64,000 nt of DNA, from positions 42,267-106,266 of the forward strand of contig JAYODW010000011.1 in assembly GCA_038116745.1 (NCBI GenBank), given 5' to 3'. Below, piece after piece: positions 1 to 9,345 of this stretch. The DNA comes from JAYODW01 sp038116745 (GTDB taxonomy: Bacteria > Pseudomonadota > Gammaproteobacteria > Ga0077536). A program made the translations under genes and the position numbers. Within the stretch, counting starts at the first letter, position 1; every line of letters starts with the position of its first letter. The notes beneath the pieces were generated by a model that was not told the origin of the DNA, searched no databases, and saw only the letters and a list, made by a program, of their open reading frames with translations.

Positions 1-2
1 TG

Positions 3-2294
3 GAAGGTCGCCTGCGCATGATGCGCTCCAATTTCGTCATGCCCTGGGGGCGCCCGCTGCAGGAGAGCGCCGCAGAGCGCGACCAGGCTTATCACCTGTG
101 CCTTGAACAGGGCGACTACTACTGGGGCGTACATGCCTACATGTTCGGGTTCTATGCCGACCTGTTCGTTGCCGCCCGCCTGGGGCCGCTGCTTGAGCGG
201 ACACGCAACGTGGTGTCCACCTGCCGCAAAATCAAACAACCCGCACAGGTCTATCTGAGCCAGCTTCAGGTCAATCTGCTCGAGATCCTCAGCGGCACGC
301 TGGATAACCAGCACAACCTCGACCACGAACCCGGGTTCGAGCAACAGGCACACGAGTTCTATCAGCAGACCAATTACATGTGCGGCAAGTACGACCGCCT
401 ACTCGGTCGTCTGCTGCAGGGTTACCTGTTCGGTAACTACCGACCCGCACTGCAGGTTTCTCTGGCTGCAGAACTCGGCCCGGACGACCTCGACGAAGGA
501 ATTTTTCACGAAGCTGCCTATACGATTTTCAACCTGTTATGCCTGACTGCGCTTGAACTGGAGGGCGGAACACCGGAGCCCCACTGGCAGACATGGCGGA
601 CCCAGGCTCTCGGGCGACTGGCCCGCTGGCTGGATCTCAACCCGGCAACCTTTCAAAGTCCTGGCAAACTGCTGGACGCAGAGCAGGCCCTGCTTGAGCA
701 GCGCTGGGGCGATGCCCTGGCCGACTTTGAGCGGGCTATCGACGCCGCTGAACGGAGCGGCTTTGCGCTTTTTCAGGCGCTCGCCAACGAACGCTGCGGC
801 CGAGCCCGTGCACGCAATGGGCAGGTTGAGCATGCGCTGCCCTACCTGAGAGAAAGCATCCGCCTCTACCGCGCCTGGGGCGCCGAAGCCAAGGCGGTCG
901 ATATCGAAGCGTGGTGCCAGAAACTCAGCGCATCGGAAGACAGCTATATCCCGGGCGTCAGCATTGACTGGCAACAGGTGGTGATCGCCTCCCAGCAGCT
1001 GTCTGGCAAGCTGGACGAAGCGACCTTAAGCGCGCTGATCCAATCCTGGATTGCTGCCGTCACCGGAGCACAGCGAGTCGTGCTGTACGAAAAAGACAGC
1101 GACGGCGTCTGGCGCACTGGCAGCTCCACCAGCGACGGACAGTTTGTAGCGGCGCCTGAGGATGCCGAAGTCCCCGAGACGGTGCTTAATTTCTGCGCCA
1201 ACAGCGGCGAGCGGCTGCTGCTCAAAGACGCCTGCAGAGACGGTGATTTTCAGCTCGATCCCTATGTTCAGGCCTACCGCTGCCGCGCCCTGCTCGCGCT
1301 CCCCGTGCGTCTGCGGGGAGAGGCGGTACTGGCCGCAGTCCTGCTCGAGCACCGGTTGACGCCCGGGCTGTTCACACCCAGACACACTGGCGTGGTCGAA
1401 CTGCTGCTGGCGCAATACGTGATCAGCCTGAACAACAGCCGGCTTTACCGCAGCCTGGAAACCATCAACCAGGGCCTCGAGGACGAAGTCCGCGCCCGCA
1501 CACAGGAACTGGCCGACAAGAACGAAGCGCTGACCCAGGCCCAGGCGCGGGTAAACGACGACCTCGAAGCTGCGCGAGCGCTGCAGCACGCCATTCTGCC
1601 CTCCGCGTTTCCTCCCTACCCGGGCAGCACTGGTGCAGCGCGCATGCTGCCGGCGCTGAGCCTGAGCGGTGACTTCTACGACTTCATCGAACTCGCCGAC
1701 GGGCGTGTCGGGGTCATCATGGCCGACGTGTCAGGCAAAGGAGTGCAGGCCGCTTTTTTCATGGCGATCGCCCGTACTCATCTACAGACCCTTGCGCGTG
1801 AACATGCCGATCCGGGTGCCTGCCTCATGGCCGCAAACCAGTTGCTCTGTGCGCAGAACCCGATGACGCTTTTCGTCACGGTGTTCTACGCCATCTACGA
1901 CCCGCGCAGCGGGGACCTGCAGTTCACCAATGCCGGTCACACTCTGCCGGTGATAGCGCGTCATGATGGTCAGGTCGAACTGCTCAGCGACGGCGACGGG
2001 CCGGTGGTCGGCATTATCGAGGGACTGGAGTACTCCACGCAGCGGACTCAGCTGGCGCCGGGCGAAAGCCTGGTGCTGTACACCGATGGCGTGACCGAAG
2101 CTTTCAATCCGGCCGGTGAAGAATTCGGCATACAGCGTCTCATGGAAGTGATAACTTGCGCGGGCAGCGCGGACGCTGAAACGCTGGCTGAAAGCCTGCT
2201 CAAAGCGACCGAGGAATTTGCCGCCGGGGCGCCACAGTCCGACGACATAACGGTGGCGGTTATCGCCCGCAGCAGAACTACAACAGGTGATTAA
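3..2294 (+). CDS. SpoIIE-type PP2C phosphatase with GAF domain, 5'-truncated
   Basis: The reading frame is open to the window edge, so the N-terminus is missing. The first ~300 visible residues are helical and TPR-like, resembling the middle of large kinase/AAA-ATPase/GAF/phosphatase regulators. A GAF-like domain lies at about 315-470, a short coiled coil at about 475-525, and a PP2C-type SpoIIE domain from about 525 to the end, with GDFYD, DVSGKG, TNAGH, YTDGVTEAF and QSDDITV motifs that hold the metal-binding acidic residues. The expected role is dephosphorylation of a STAS anti-sigma antagonist, which is encoded two genes downstream. The next gene begins 2 bp after the TAA, indicating an operon. 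Domain assignment of the phosphatase is secure; the N-terminal architecture is inferred. Confidence 0.88.
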   Translation, partial: EGRLRMMRSNFVMPWGRPLQESAAERDQAYHLCLEQGDYYWGVHAYMFGFYADLFVAARLGPLLERTRNVVSTCRKIKQPAQVYLSQLQVNLLEILSGTLDNQHNLDHEPGFEQQAHEFYQQTNYMCGKYDRLLGRLLQGYLFGNYRPALQVSLAAELGPDDLDEGIFHEAAYTIFNLLCLTALELEGGTPEPHWQTWRTQALGRLARWLDLNPATFQSPGKLLDAEQALLEQRWGDALADFERAIDAAERSGFALFQALANERCGRARARNGQVEHALPYLRESIRLYRAWGAEAKAVDIEAWCQKLSASEDSYIPGVSIDWQQVVIASQQLSGKLDEATLSALIQSWIAAVTGAQRVVLYEKDSDGVWRTGSSTSDGQFVAAPEDAEVPETVLNFCANSGERLLLKDACRDGDFQLDPYVQAYRCRALLALPVRLRGEAVLAAVLLEHRLTPGLFTPRHTGVVELLLAQYVISLNNSRLYRSLETINQGLEDEVRARTQELADKNEALTQAQARVNDDLEAARALQHAILPSAFPPYPGSTGAARMLPALSLSGDFYDFIELADGRVGVIMADVSGKGVQAAFFMAIARTHLQTLAREHADPGACLMAANQLLCAQNPMTLFVTVFYAIYDPRSGDLQFTNAGHTLPVIARHDGQVELLSDGDGPVVGIIEGLEYSTQRTQLAPGESLVLYTDGVTEAFNPAGEEFGIQRLMEVITCAGSADAETLAESLLKATEEFAAGAPQSDDITVAVIARSRTTTGD

Positions 2295-2296
2295 CG

Positions 2297-2971
2297 ATGT
2301 CTGACCAGAACCATAAGGAAGCCCACGTCAGCCTGCTCGAGGAGCTCGTGCTGCTCGTCGTCGAAGATGACGGCAGCATTGCACACACCGCCGGCACTCC
2401 CGGCTTCGGTATGGCGGTAGTCGGCGCCTGCCTGGTTGAACTCAATATGCAGGGCGCACTCGACCCTGACCTGGACGCCATGCACGTGCTCGACGCCAGC
2501 GAGGGCCGCGGCCCTGCGTACGATGAGGTGCTCAGAACAGTCGCTGCAGGCCCGGTCGCGCGTACCGAGGAATGGGTGCTGAAGCTCTACCCCATGGCGC
2601 AGGACCTCATTCGCTACACGCTCGACGCTCTGATCGCTCGTGGCGTCCTGGAGCGGGGAGAAAAAAGGTTTCTCTGGGTGCTGAAGGAACGCAGCTACCC
2701 GTTGAAAGACGGCCGCGAGCAGAAAGAAGCTAAGCGGCGCATCATCGATACGCTGCTGAGCGACGACATTCCATCTGCGCACGATACCGTGCTGCTCGGA
2801 CTTGCCCTGGTCGGTGGCCTGCTGGAAGGCTTTCTGACCCGCGGCGAGATTGTGCGCCTGGAAAAACGCATACAGGAAGCAGGCGGGATTGACCTGACCG
2901 TCCGCGCGGTGGAAACAGCACTCTCCCAGGAGCAGCTGATCCGAGCCCAGGAAATGATTTACCCATTCTAG
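2297..2971 (+). CDS. GPP34 (Golgi phosphoprotein 3)-family protein
   Basis: A 224-residue soluble, mostly helical protein with the pattern of GPP34/GOLPH3 proteins: an N-terminal LLEELVLLVVEDDG segment, a repeated-helix core, and the hairpin ERGEKRFLWVLKERSYP. Eukaryotic GOLPH3 binds phosphatidylinositol-4-phosphate on membranes; bacterial members are mostly uncharacterised. An AGGTGA ribosome-binding site sits 6 bp before the ATG. The gene is locked between a SpoIIE phosphatase (2 bp gap) and a STAS gene (start within ~10 bp), so a role in the signalling module, perhaps membrane tethering or an output, is inferred. No signal peptide or transmembrane helix is visible. Confidence 0.75.
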   Translation: MSDQNHKEAHVSLLEELVLLVVEDDGSIAHTAGTPGFGMAVVGACLVELNMQGALDPDLDAMHVLDASEGRGPAYDEVLRTVAAGPVARTEEWVLKLYPMAQDLIRYTLDALIARGVLERGEKRFLWVLKERSYPLKDGREQKEAKRRIIDTLLSDDIPSAHDTVLLGLALVGGLLEGFLTRGEIVRLEKRIQEAGGIDLTVRAVETALSQEQLIRAQEMIYPF

Positions 2972-2981
2972 AGAGGTGCCC

Positions 2982-3329
2982 ATGGAAACTAATCAAGAAA
3001 AAACCGCAAATGCTCTGATTCTGATGCCGGAAGGCCGACTCGATTTCGGTGCCGCTGCCGAGTTCCAGGCCGCGCTTGAAAACGGTGTGGCGGAAGCAAG
3101 CGGCGCGGGGCTCGCGATCATTGTCGACTGCGCCAAGCTCGACTATGTATCCAGCGCCGGATTGAGAAGCTTCCTCGTCGGCGCGCGGACAGCGCGCGAA
3201 AAAAACGTTGGCTTTCATGTCTGCAGCCTGGTTCCAGGCGTGGCGGAAGTTTTCAAGGTCAGTGGTTTCGGCCAGATTATCCCGCCGCTCGCCGACCGTG
3301 CCGCAGCCGAGGCCGCCGTCGCTTCATGA
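2982..3329 (+). CDS. STAS-domain anti-sigma factor antagonist
   Basis: A single STAS domain of 115 residues. The switch site DYVSSAGLR contains the conserved serine that partner kinases phosphorylate. Family role: the unphosphorylated form sequesters an RsbW-like anti-sigma kinase, and the SpoIIE phosphatase upstream would reactivate it. I place the start at the ATG at 2982, preceded by GAGAGG at 2971-2976; an in-frame GTG at 2976 would add two residues but overlaps that ribosome-binding site. The last codons overlap the kinase gene by an ATGA junction, so the pair is translationally coupled. Confidence 0.9.
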   Translation: METNQEKTANALILMPEGRLDFGAAAEFQAALENGVAEASGAGLAIIVDCAKLDYVSSAGLRSFLVGARTAREKNVGFHVCSLVPGVAEVFKVSGFGQIIPPLADRAAAEAAVAS

Positions 3330-3730
3330 GGCTCGAAGTCTCCGGGCAGATCGAATGTCTCGCAGAGCTGAATGCCGGCCTGCAGACAGAATGGTCGCGC
3401 CTGGAACTGCCCGAAGAGCAACTCTTTCCGTTTGAACTGTCGCTGGAAGAGATCTTCACCAACGTAGTGAAGTACGGCCAGGACGCCGCTGAACCAGCAA
3501 GGGTCATTGTGACCCTGACCCGGGACGGCGACAGCGTGGTCATGGAGATCAGCGACAGCGGATTCGCTTTCGATCCCCTCCTCGCGGCCACACCTGACAC
3601 CAGCCTGGACATCGACGACCGCGCCATTGGCGGTCTCGGGATCCATCTGGTGCGGGAAATGATGACGCGGGTCGACTACGAGCGCCGTGATGGATACAAC
3701 GTGCTGACGATGCGCAAGGACCTCGCCTGA
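3326..3730 (+). CDS. RsbW-like anti-sigma factor kinase (HATPase_c)
   Basis: A 134-residue GHKL ATPase of the serine/threonine anti-sigma type. The N box appears as LEEIFTNVVKYG, the G1 box as EISDSGFAFDP and the G2 region as GGLGIHLVREMM. It should phosphorylate the STAS protein encoded just upstream, overlapping by four bases, and bind either that protein or a target such as a sigma factor. No sigma factor gene is in the window, so the output is unknown. It ends the operon; the next gene is convergent. Confidence 0.9.
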   Translation: MRLEVSGQIECLAELNAGLQTEWSRLELPEEQLFPFELSLEEIFTNVVKYGQDAAEPARVIVTLTRDGDSVVMEISDSGFAFDPLLAATPDTSLDIDDRAIGGLGIHLVREMMTRVDYERRDGYNVLTMRKDLA

Positions 3731-3808
3731 TCGCGCGACCGTTGCCCCGCTATGGCTGTAACGCCTTGCGCCCAACGGCCGAAGAGGTGCCCCGACCGAG
3801 GGCCGGTA

Positions 3809-4633
3809 TCACAGCGCTTCAGCGATCACCTCAACCGGCGCGATAAGCCCGTTGGCGATATTCGCAACCATGTTCTGGATCTTTGCCCCGGCCGTCGCGC
3901 CGAGCAGGATATGCAGCCCGAGGGGCGGCGGGCCGCTGGCAGCGCGGGCCCGCAGCTGCGCAAAAAACGCCAGCGCGAAATCCCGCCTGTTGCGCTGCGC
4001 GATGATACGGAACCCGGCGTCCTCAAGGGCTCTCAGATAATCCTCCACGCCGGCCACCGCGCTTTCAGCGGGCGTGGTTGCCCAGGGGACGGGAAACGCG
4101 AGCTCGCCTGCGTTGCAACGCATCACGTCGTACACCCCGAACCTGGCGCCGGGAGACAGCACCCGCCGGATCTCGCGATACAGCGCCGGTTTGTCAGCGA
4201 TGTTCATGCCCACATGCAGCATGTAGCCGGCATCAAAACTGCCATCGGCAAAAGAAGTTTCCAGCGCGCTGCCCTGCTGCAGGTCAACGCGCTCGGCAAG
4301 CCCCGTCCACGCACACAGCGTGCGTCCCGTTGCAACATATTCCTCGGTCAGATCAATTCCACTGACACGGCTACCATAGCGTTGTGCCACCAGTCGCGCC
4401 GCACCGCCCAGGCCGCAGCCCACATCGATCACTCGATCTTTCGCACTGAGTCCGAGCTGTTCCAGAAACTCCAGGGACGCCTGACGACCACCAATGTGAA
4501 ATTCATCCACCGCGGCCAGGTCCTCAATCGATACCGCGCCGGTCGCTTTTCCAAGAGCGGTCAGTCCGGCTTCGATCGCGCCAAGCAGGCCGCCGTGCGT
4601 GTAATGGTCCGCGACTTTTTCAAGATCGGGCAT
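3809..4633 (-). CDS. class I SAM-dependent methyltransferase
   Basis: 274 residues with a Rossmann-type methyltransferase core: motif I VIDVGCGLGGAARL at about 88-101, an acidic GIDLTEEYV strand-2 end, and a post-motif region FDAGYMLHVGMNI. It resembles UbiE/sterol-methyltransferase-like enzymes acting on small lipophilic substrates, but the acceptor cannot be read from sequence. A GAGG site lies about 9 bp before the ATG. It is followed 65 bp away on the same strand, in transcription order after it, by nothing coding; the gene upstream of it is the NtaA-type monooxygenase, so the two may be co-transcribed. Confidence 0.82.
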   Translation of the reverse strand: MPDLEKVADHYTHGGLLGAIEAGLTALGKATGAVSIEDLAAVDEFHIGGRQASLEFLEQLGLSAKDRVIDVGCGLGGAARLVAQRYGSRVSGIDLTEEYVATGRTLCAWTGLAERVDLQQGSALETSFADGSFDAGYMLHVGMNIADKPALYREIRRVLSPGARFGVYDVMRCNAGELAFPVPWATTPAESAVAGVEDYLRALEDAGFRIIAQRNRRDFALAFFAQLRARAASGPPPLGLHILLGATAGAKIQNMVANIANGLIAPVEVIAEAL

Positions 4634-4698
4634 AAAGGGTTACCTCTGATGATGAGCTGCGCACTCGGCCCAGGAGGCGGCCCGGCGCAGATCGGGAC

Positions 4699-6063
4699 TC
4701 AGTCACCGAAAAACCGGTTCGCGGGCCGCGGCAGGCCGAGATGGTCGCGCAGGGTCAGGCCGGTATACGAGCGTCGGAAAAGGCCGCGACGCTGCAGCTC
4801 CGGCACCACTTTGGCGACGAAGTCATCCAAGCCCTCGGGAAGAAACGGAAACATGATGTTGAAACCATCACAGCCCCGCGTCTCGAACCACTCCTGCATC
4901 AGGTCAACGATATCGCCCGCAGTCCCGATCATTTCGAGCGATGAAAAACTCCCGCCGACATACTGGGCGAGCTCGCCCACCGTCATGTTCCGCTCTTCCG
5001 CCATCGCCACCAGTTTGTCCCGCGACGACTGGCTGGCGTTGGTCGGGGGCAGCGCCGGCAAGGGCTGATCCAGATCACAGGAGGAAACATCAAAGCCCAG
5101 CAGAACACAAAGCGTCGCCATACCGCTGTCCGGATGCACGAGTGCATCCAGCCGCGCTTTCCGTGCCTGCGCTTCCTCGCGACTGTCCGCCACCACCACG
5201 AAGGCACCCGGCAGGATCTTCAAATGGTCGGGATCGCGCCCCACAGCCGCCGCACGGCCTTTGACGTCGGCGTAATACCTCTGTCCGTCAGGCAGATTGT
5301 TGACCCCTGCAAAGATCATTTCGGCCGTTTCCGCGGCCAGCTGACGCCCGGCGTCAGAGGCGCCGGCCTGTACGATGACCGGCCATCCCTGCACAGGCCG
5401 GGCCACATTGAGCGGCCCTCTGACGTTGAGAAATTCTCCGTGATGGTCCAGCAGATGCAGCTTTTGCGGGTCGAAAAAAACGCCGCTGGCCTGGTCCTGC
5501 AGGAACGCATCGTCCGCCCATGAATCCCACAGCCCGGTGACCACGTCGTAGAACTCGCGCGCGCGTCGATAGCGCGTGTCGTGCTCCAGGTGCTCGTCGT
5601 AGCCGAAATTCTGCGCTTCATGCGGGTTGGAAGAGGTCACCACGTTCCAGCCGGCGCGTCCCGCGCTGATGTGGTCGAGAGAGGCGAATTTCCGGGCAAT
5701 GTGATACGGATCGTTGTAGGTCGTTGAAGCGGTTGCTACCAGACCGATGCGCTCTGTGAGCACGGCCAGAGCGGGCAGCAGGGTGAGGGGATCAAACGAG
5801 GTCACCGTGGCGCTGCGCTTCAGCGCCGGCATCGGCATATTCATCACAGCCAGGTGATCCGCCATGAAAAACGCATCGAAGCAGGCGGCTTCCAGGGTGC
5901 GGATGAAGCGGCTGATGTGGGCGAAGTTGAAGTTAGCATCGGTATACGCGCCGGGATAACGCCAGGCTGCGGTATGAATGCTGATGGGGCGCATGAAAGC
6001 GCCCAGATGGAGCTGGTCCGACCGGCTCACGACCGAACCGGGGACCGCGGCGGCCAGCGCCAC
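4699..6063 (-). CDS. NtaA/SnaA/DszA-family FMN-dependent monooxygenase
   Basis: 454 residues of the luciferase-like superfamily, with subfamily hallmarks: LHLGAFMRP, HTAAWRYPGAY, WNVVTSSNPHEAQNFG and VIVQAGASDAGRQLAAE. Characterised relatives use FMNH2 from a separate flavin reductase to oxidise compounds such as nitrilotriacetate, dibenzothiophene sulfone or pristinamycin precursors; the substrate here is unknown and no reductase gene is adjacent. The frame begins at a GTG without a clear ribosome-binding site; the family usually starts close to the LHLGAF segment, so the true start may be up to 60 bp downstream. Divergent from another LLM gene at 6260. Confidence 0.86.
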   Translation of the reverse strand: MALAAAVPGSVVSRSDQLHLGAFMRPISIHTAAWRYPGAYTDANFNFAHISRFIRTLEAACFDAFFMADHLAVMNMPMPALKRSATVTSFDPLTLLPALAVLTERIGLVATASTTYNDPYHIARKFASLDHISAGRAGWNVVTSSNPHEAQNFGYDEHLEHDTRYRRAREFYDVVTGLWDSWADDAFLQDQASGVFFDPQKLHLLDHHGEFLNVRGPLNVARPVQGWPVIVQAGASDAGRQLAAETAEMIFAGVNNLPDGQRYYADVKGRAAAVGRDPDHLKILPGAFVVVADSREEAQARKARLDALVHPDSGMATLCVLLGFDVSSCDLDQPLPALPPTNASQSSRDKLVAMAEERNMTVGELAQYVGGSFSSLEMIGTAGDIVDLMQEWFETRGCDGFNIMFPFLPEGLDDFVAKVVPELQRRGLFRRSYTGLTLRDHLGLPRPANRFFGD

Positions 6064-6259
6064 GAATCATCAGAACGCAGCGCCGCGCGGCGATGCCCCG
6101 AAAGTGCTGTCCTGTCGCTCACCGCCGGCAGTCTACCCCGAAACCGGCCAGCCTAGACGGTGCCGGGCACGCGCTGGTCATCTCTGCGACCGACCCGCAT
6201 GATCACCGCGGCGCAACCCTCAGCGCCGTCGGCGCGGCACCCCACATCCGGAGACTCTC

Positions 6260-7150
6260 ATGCACGCAGGCCTGTTTTCCTTCAACACCGAATACTCCAT
6301 GCGCGCGGATCATCTGGCGCGCGCCGCCGAGGAGCGCGGCTTCGAATCGCTGTGGGTTCCGGAACATATGCATATCCCGGTTCCTGGTCCCGAGGAGCCA
6401 CAGGATCCTGCGACCGGTATGCCGCTCGCCGGCAACGGCGAGTTCTTTCTGCCTGAAGAATACCGACACATGTCAGATCCGTTCACAACGCTGGCCGCAG
6501 CGGCGGCTGTGACGGAGCGTCTGCGCCTCGGTACCTGCGTCTGCCTGATCAACCAGCATCATCCGATCAACCTGGCTAAGCAGGTGGCCTGTCTGGACCG
6601 GCTGAGTGACGGACGCTTCATCTTCGGAATAGGTGCCGGCTGGTACCGCCAGGAGATGGCCCACCACGGCGTCGCGGTTGAACAGCGCTGGCAGCAGCTG
6701 CGCGAGCGTCTGCGCGCGCTCCGCACACTGTGGGCTGAGGAACGGGCCGGCTTCAGCGGTGAGTTCGTGCACTTTGAGCAGAGCTGGCAATATCCCAAGC
6801 CCCTCGACCCGGCTGGCCCACCGGTAGTCCTCGGCACACTGGATACGCCCTTCGGCCGCAGTCAGGTGGCGGCCCACGGTGACGGCTGGTTGCCGCTGAC
6901 CTTCGATGTCGAGGAGACCGCTGTCAGCGTGGCAGATGTGCACGCGCGCATGCGCCGACTGGGACGCGATCCGGCCGCGCTTGAGGTCTCGTTGTTTTTT
7001 CTGGCGGACGAAATCCAGACGCTTGAGACCCTGCTCAAAGCCCGGGAGACCGGCGCTGCACGCGTTATCCTGCGCCTGCCGGTCGGGCCGGAACAGGAAG
7101 TCCTGCGGGCCATGGACCGCTACGCCGCCGCGTTATCGCAGCTTCGCTGA
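6260..7150 (+). CDS. LLM-class F420-dependent oxidoreductase
   Basis: 296-residue TIM-barrel oxidoreductase. Evidence includes the N-terminal strand with FSFNTEYSM, GFESLWVPEHMHIP, LGTCVCLINQHHPINLAKQ and FGIGAGWYRQEM, the last a strong signature of the F420-dependent subgroup (TIGR03619-like). Members oxidise alcohols or reduce C=C/C=N bonds with F420 or flavin; which cofactor this host uses cannot be told. The ATG follows GGAGACTCTC. It is divergent from the NtaA-type gene and convergent with the acyltransferase gene, so probably monocistronic. Confidence 0.85.
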   Translation: MHAGLFSFNTEYSMRADHLARAAEERGFESLWVPEHMHIPVPGPEEPQDPATGMPLAGNGEFFLPEEYRHMSDPFTTLAAAAAVTERLRLGTCVCLINQHHPINLAKQVACLDRLSDGRFIFGIGAGWYRQEMAHHGVAVEQRWQQLRERLRALRTLWAEERAGFSGEFVHFEQSWQYPKPLDPAGPPVVLGTLDTPFGRSQVAAHGDGWLPLTFDVEETAVSVADVHARMRRLGRDPAALEVSLFFLADEIQTLETLLKARETGAARVILRLPVGPEQEVLRAMDRYAAALSQLR

Positions 7151-7174
7151 CCGCACCCCAGCAGGCAGTCCAGC

Positions 7175-8209
7175 TCACAGCTGGATAGTGCTGAAACCAC
7201 GCCCGACCTGCGGACCACGGCGCACATGAAACCGTTTCTCCGCGAGCTCCATCACGACCGTCGCGCAGCTGCCCACCGGGTGATTCCGCAGCACGCCGAT
7301 GCGCTGATAGGGCCGCAACGGCCCACCGTCGCCGGCTGAGGTCGAGAGCAGTGCGACAGCGCGGGCGAAATCCTGTGCGCCCGCCCTTTGCAGCTCGGCT
7401 GTCACGTAATCGTAGCGGGCGCAGGAAGTGGCGACATCCCGCTGGCGACCGGCCTCACCGTGGGCAAGACAGTGGTTGGTGTGCACCAGAACACCGTCAA
7501 CCGGCAGCAGTGCATGCCGCTCATCGCCCATGAACTCCACGGACACGGCCTCTCCTGAACCGTCCCCGACCAGCAGGTGGCTCGCCTTGCCCAGTCCACT
7601 GCTGTCCATACGTGCACGGGCAGCCGCAAAGTCCGCACAGTTCAGCACTTCACCAATCAATGTATGGACCGGCAGGCCGGACAAGTCATGTGCGGCAAAC
7701 AGGATATTCAGGCACACGCCCACGCCAGCGCTGTTCATCCCGATCTTGCCGACCATGCCCGGTTCCACCAGGCTGACATAGGTAAAGCCATCCTCACGTT
7801 CATGCCGGAGCACTACGCAGAGCGCTTCCAGCGGTTCGACCCAGTCCCAGGTCTGCGCCAGCACCCGAGTTTCCGCAAGATATAACGAGGTGCACTCCGG
7901 CGCGCGTGCGTTAAGGATCTCGGTGCGTGCGTTCAGGGTGTACACCTGCCACGGCGGCAGTGCGCTGCCCTCTGCGATCCCTTCAATTTCCTCGGCAACC
8001 CGCGGCGCGTGGCGCCCGAGAACATCCTTGACCTGCTCCGCACGTCCGCGCAGCGACTCGGGCGCCAGCGGGCTGTCCAGAAACAGATCGTCAAAATAAA
8101 ACGCGACGGTGCGTTGAATACGCTCCCGGCACTGTTCGCCATGTCCCTGGCCGCGCGTCCGCGCGCTGCCCTGGAGTTCGATGATCGGAAACTGTGGCTC
8201 CTCGCTCAT
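7175..8209 (-). CDS. C45-family peptidase / acyl-CoA:6-APA acyltransferase-like Ntn hydrolase
   Basis: A 344-residue Ntn-hydrolase proenzyme. The family autocleaves before a Cys that becomes the N-terminal nucleophile; here PECTSLYL puts it at C106, close to C103 of the fungal penicillin acyltransferase. Other conserved segments are ARTEILN, TWDW, GMNSAGVGVCLN, HTNHCL and CATVVMEL. Bacterial members are amidases or acyltransferases of unknown substrate. I chose the ATG at 8209 because GAGG lies 5 bp upstream; an in-frame start at 8263 would add 18 residues unlike the family. No signal peptide is visible. Confidence 0.84.
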   Translation of the reverse strand: MSEEPQFPIIELQGSARTRGQGHGEQCRERIQRTVAFYFDDLFLDSPLAPESLRGRAEQVKDVLGRHAPRVAEEIEGIAEGSALPPWQVYTLNARTEILNARAPECTSLYLAETRVLAQTWDWVEPLEALCVVLRHEREDGFTYVSLVEPGMVGKIGMNSAGVGVCLNILFAAHDLSGLPVHTLIGEVLNCADFAAARARMDSSGLGKASHLLVGDGSGEAVSVEFMGDERHALLPVDGVLVHTNHCLAHGEAGRQRDVATSCARYDYVTAELQRAGAQDFARAVALLSTSAGDGGPLRPYQRIGVLRNHPVGSCATVVMELAEKRFHVRRGPQVGRGFSTIQL

Positions 8210-8271
8210 AGGCACCTCGATGTCTGCCGCTGCGCTCGCTTGTCCGTACCGCTTCACCGGCACAGGGCGTC

Positions 8272-9345
8272 TCAGTGTCCCGCGCCCTGTATGTTTTCCT
8301 TGAGCCGCGACGCACCGCCCGCGGGCAACGCGAGCAGCATGCCCGCTGCGATCCAGACCAGATCCCGGAATCGTCGGATCACGGCCACCACCACACCGAG
8401 TTCACTGCTGCCCGTGACAACGGCCACAATGAACACGAAACTGATCTCGATAACGCCTAATCCGCCGGGGATGAAAAACGCCGCCGCCCGCACAAGCTGG
8501 ACGACAGCCTCGATCAACCATGCTTCATGCAGGCTGATGGCATCACCGGCTGCCGCCAGGATGAACTGTATCTCGAATATTCCCGCTATCCAGGTGAGCA
8601 GCGCAATTACACAGATCCGGAAGAATCGCTGGGGCATTTCGCGATAGCGCTCGCTGAGCCGTTCTTCAAACGCCGCAAGGCTGTGCTGCCAATCGGCGAG
8701 ACGGCCACCCGCTCTCGTGCCCGAGCACCACGCCAGAGAGGTGCTCAACAACCGCGAGCGCTGCAACAAGAGAAACAGCACGATGGCCAGCAGAAATGCT
8801 GAGAGACCAGTGCCTGCAAATACCCGGTAAGCCGGACTGAAACGGGGGTCAGCCAGCATGATCAGGAAGCCCACCGCGAGGAAGAACACCAGCGCAACCA
8901 GGTTAGCGGACTTCGCCAACAGAAACGCAACGGCGGATTCCGCGTAGCCGACGCCGTAGCGCTCTTTCAGCAGCTGCGCTTTAATTGGCTCGCCGCCGAC
9001 CGACGCCAACGGCGTCGCATTGTTAAACGCCTCGCCAATCAAACGAACGACGTAGAAACGCGTGCATGTTCTGAAGGAGAGCGCTACATCATCGTAGGCC
9101 ATCATCCACAGCACGACGTCCGCCAGGAAAGACAGCGCGTGGATGACCAGAACGACCGCAACTCCGCCCCAGCCGACCAGCATGATGCCTTCACCAACCG
9201 TGCTTAAATCCGAGTGGACCAGAACGCCGCCGAACAGCCCCAGACCGATCAGGATGATGAGGACACGTATCGTGTTGGATGAAGACAACCGCGCTGACTG
9301 CGCCGGAACGTTCATGCGGAGCTGAGCATCGAAGAAACGTCGCAT
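8272..9345 (-). CDS. flippase-like/lysylphosphatidylglycerol synthase TM-region family membrane protein
   Basis: A polytopic membrane protein of about 357 residues with roughly eight hydrophobic segments and the family hallmarks NNATPLASVGGEPIKAQLL and AAFFIPGGLGVIEIS. The family (COG0392/UPF0104) includes the membrane half of MprF, which moves lipids across the bilayer. The start is uncertain: ATG at 9345 or 9315, neither with a clear ribosome-binding site; a longer frame to 9426 would run into the divergent gene. The ATG at 9345 overlaps head-to-head with the start of the CDP-alcohol transferase gene, suggesting a shared regulatory region and a joint role in making and moving a lipid. Confidence 0.78.
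   Translation of the reverse strand: MRRFFDAQLRMNVPAQSARLSSSNTIRVLIILIGLGLFGGVLVHSDLSTVGEGIMLVGWGGVAVVLVIHALSFLADVVLWMMAYDDVALSFRTCTRFYVVRLIGEAFNNATPLASVGGEPIKAQLLKERYGVGYAESAVAFLLAKSANLVALVFFLAVGFLIMLADPRFSPAYRVFAGTGLSAFLLAIVLFLLLQRSRLLSTSLAWCSGTRAGGRLADWQHSLAAFEERLSERYREMPQRFFRICVIALLTWIAGIFEIQFILAAAGDAISLHEAWLIEAVVQLVRAAAFFIPGGLGVIEISFVFIVAVVTGSSELGVVVAVIRRFRDLVWIAAGMLLALPAGGASRLKENIQGAGH

Noticed and set aside
3752..5068. Long plus-strand frame of 438 residues
   Set aside because: It lies opposite the methyltransferase and NtaA-type genes, whose motifs are clear, and is arginine/proline-rich shadow sequence.
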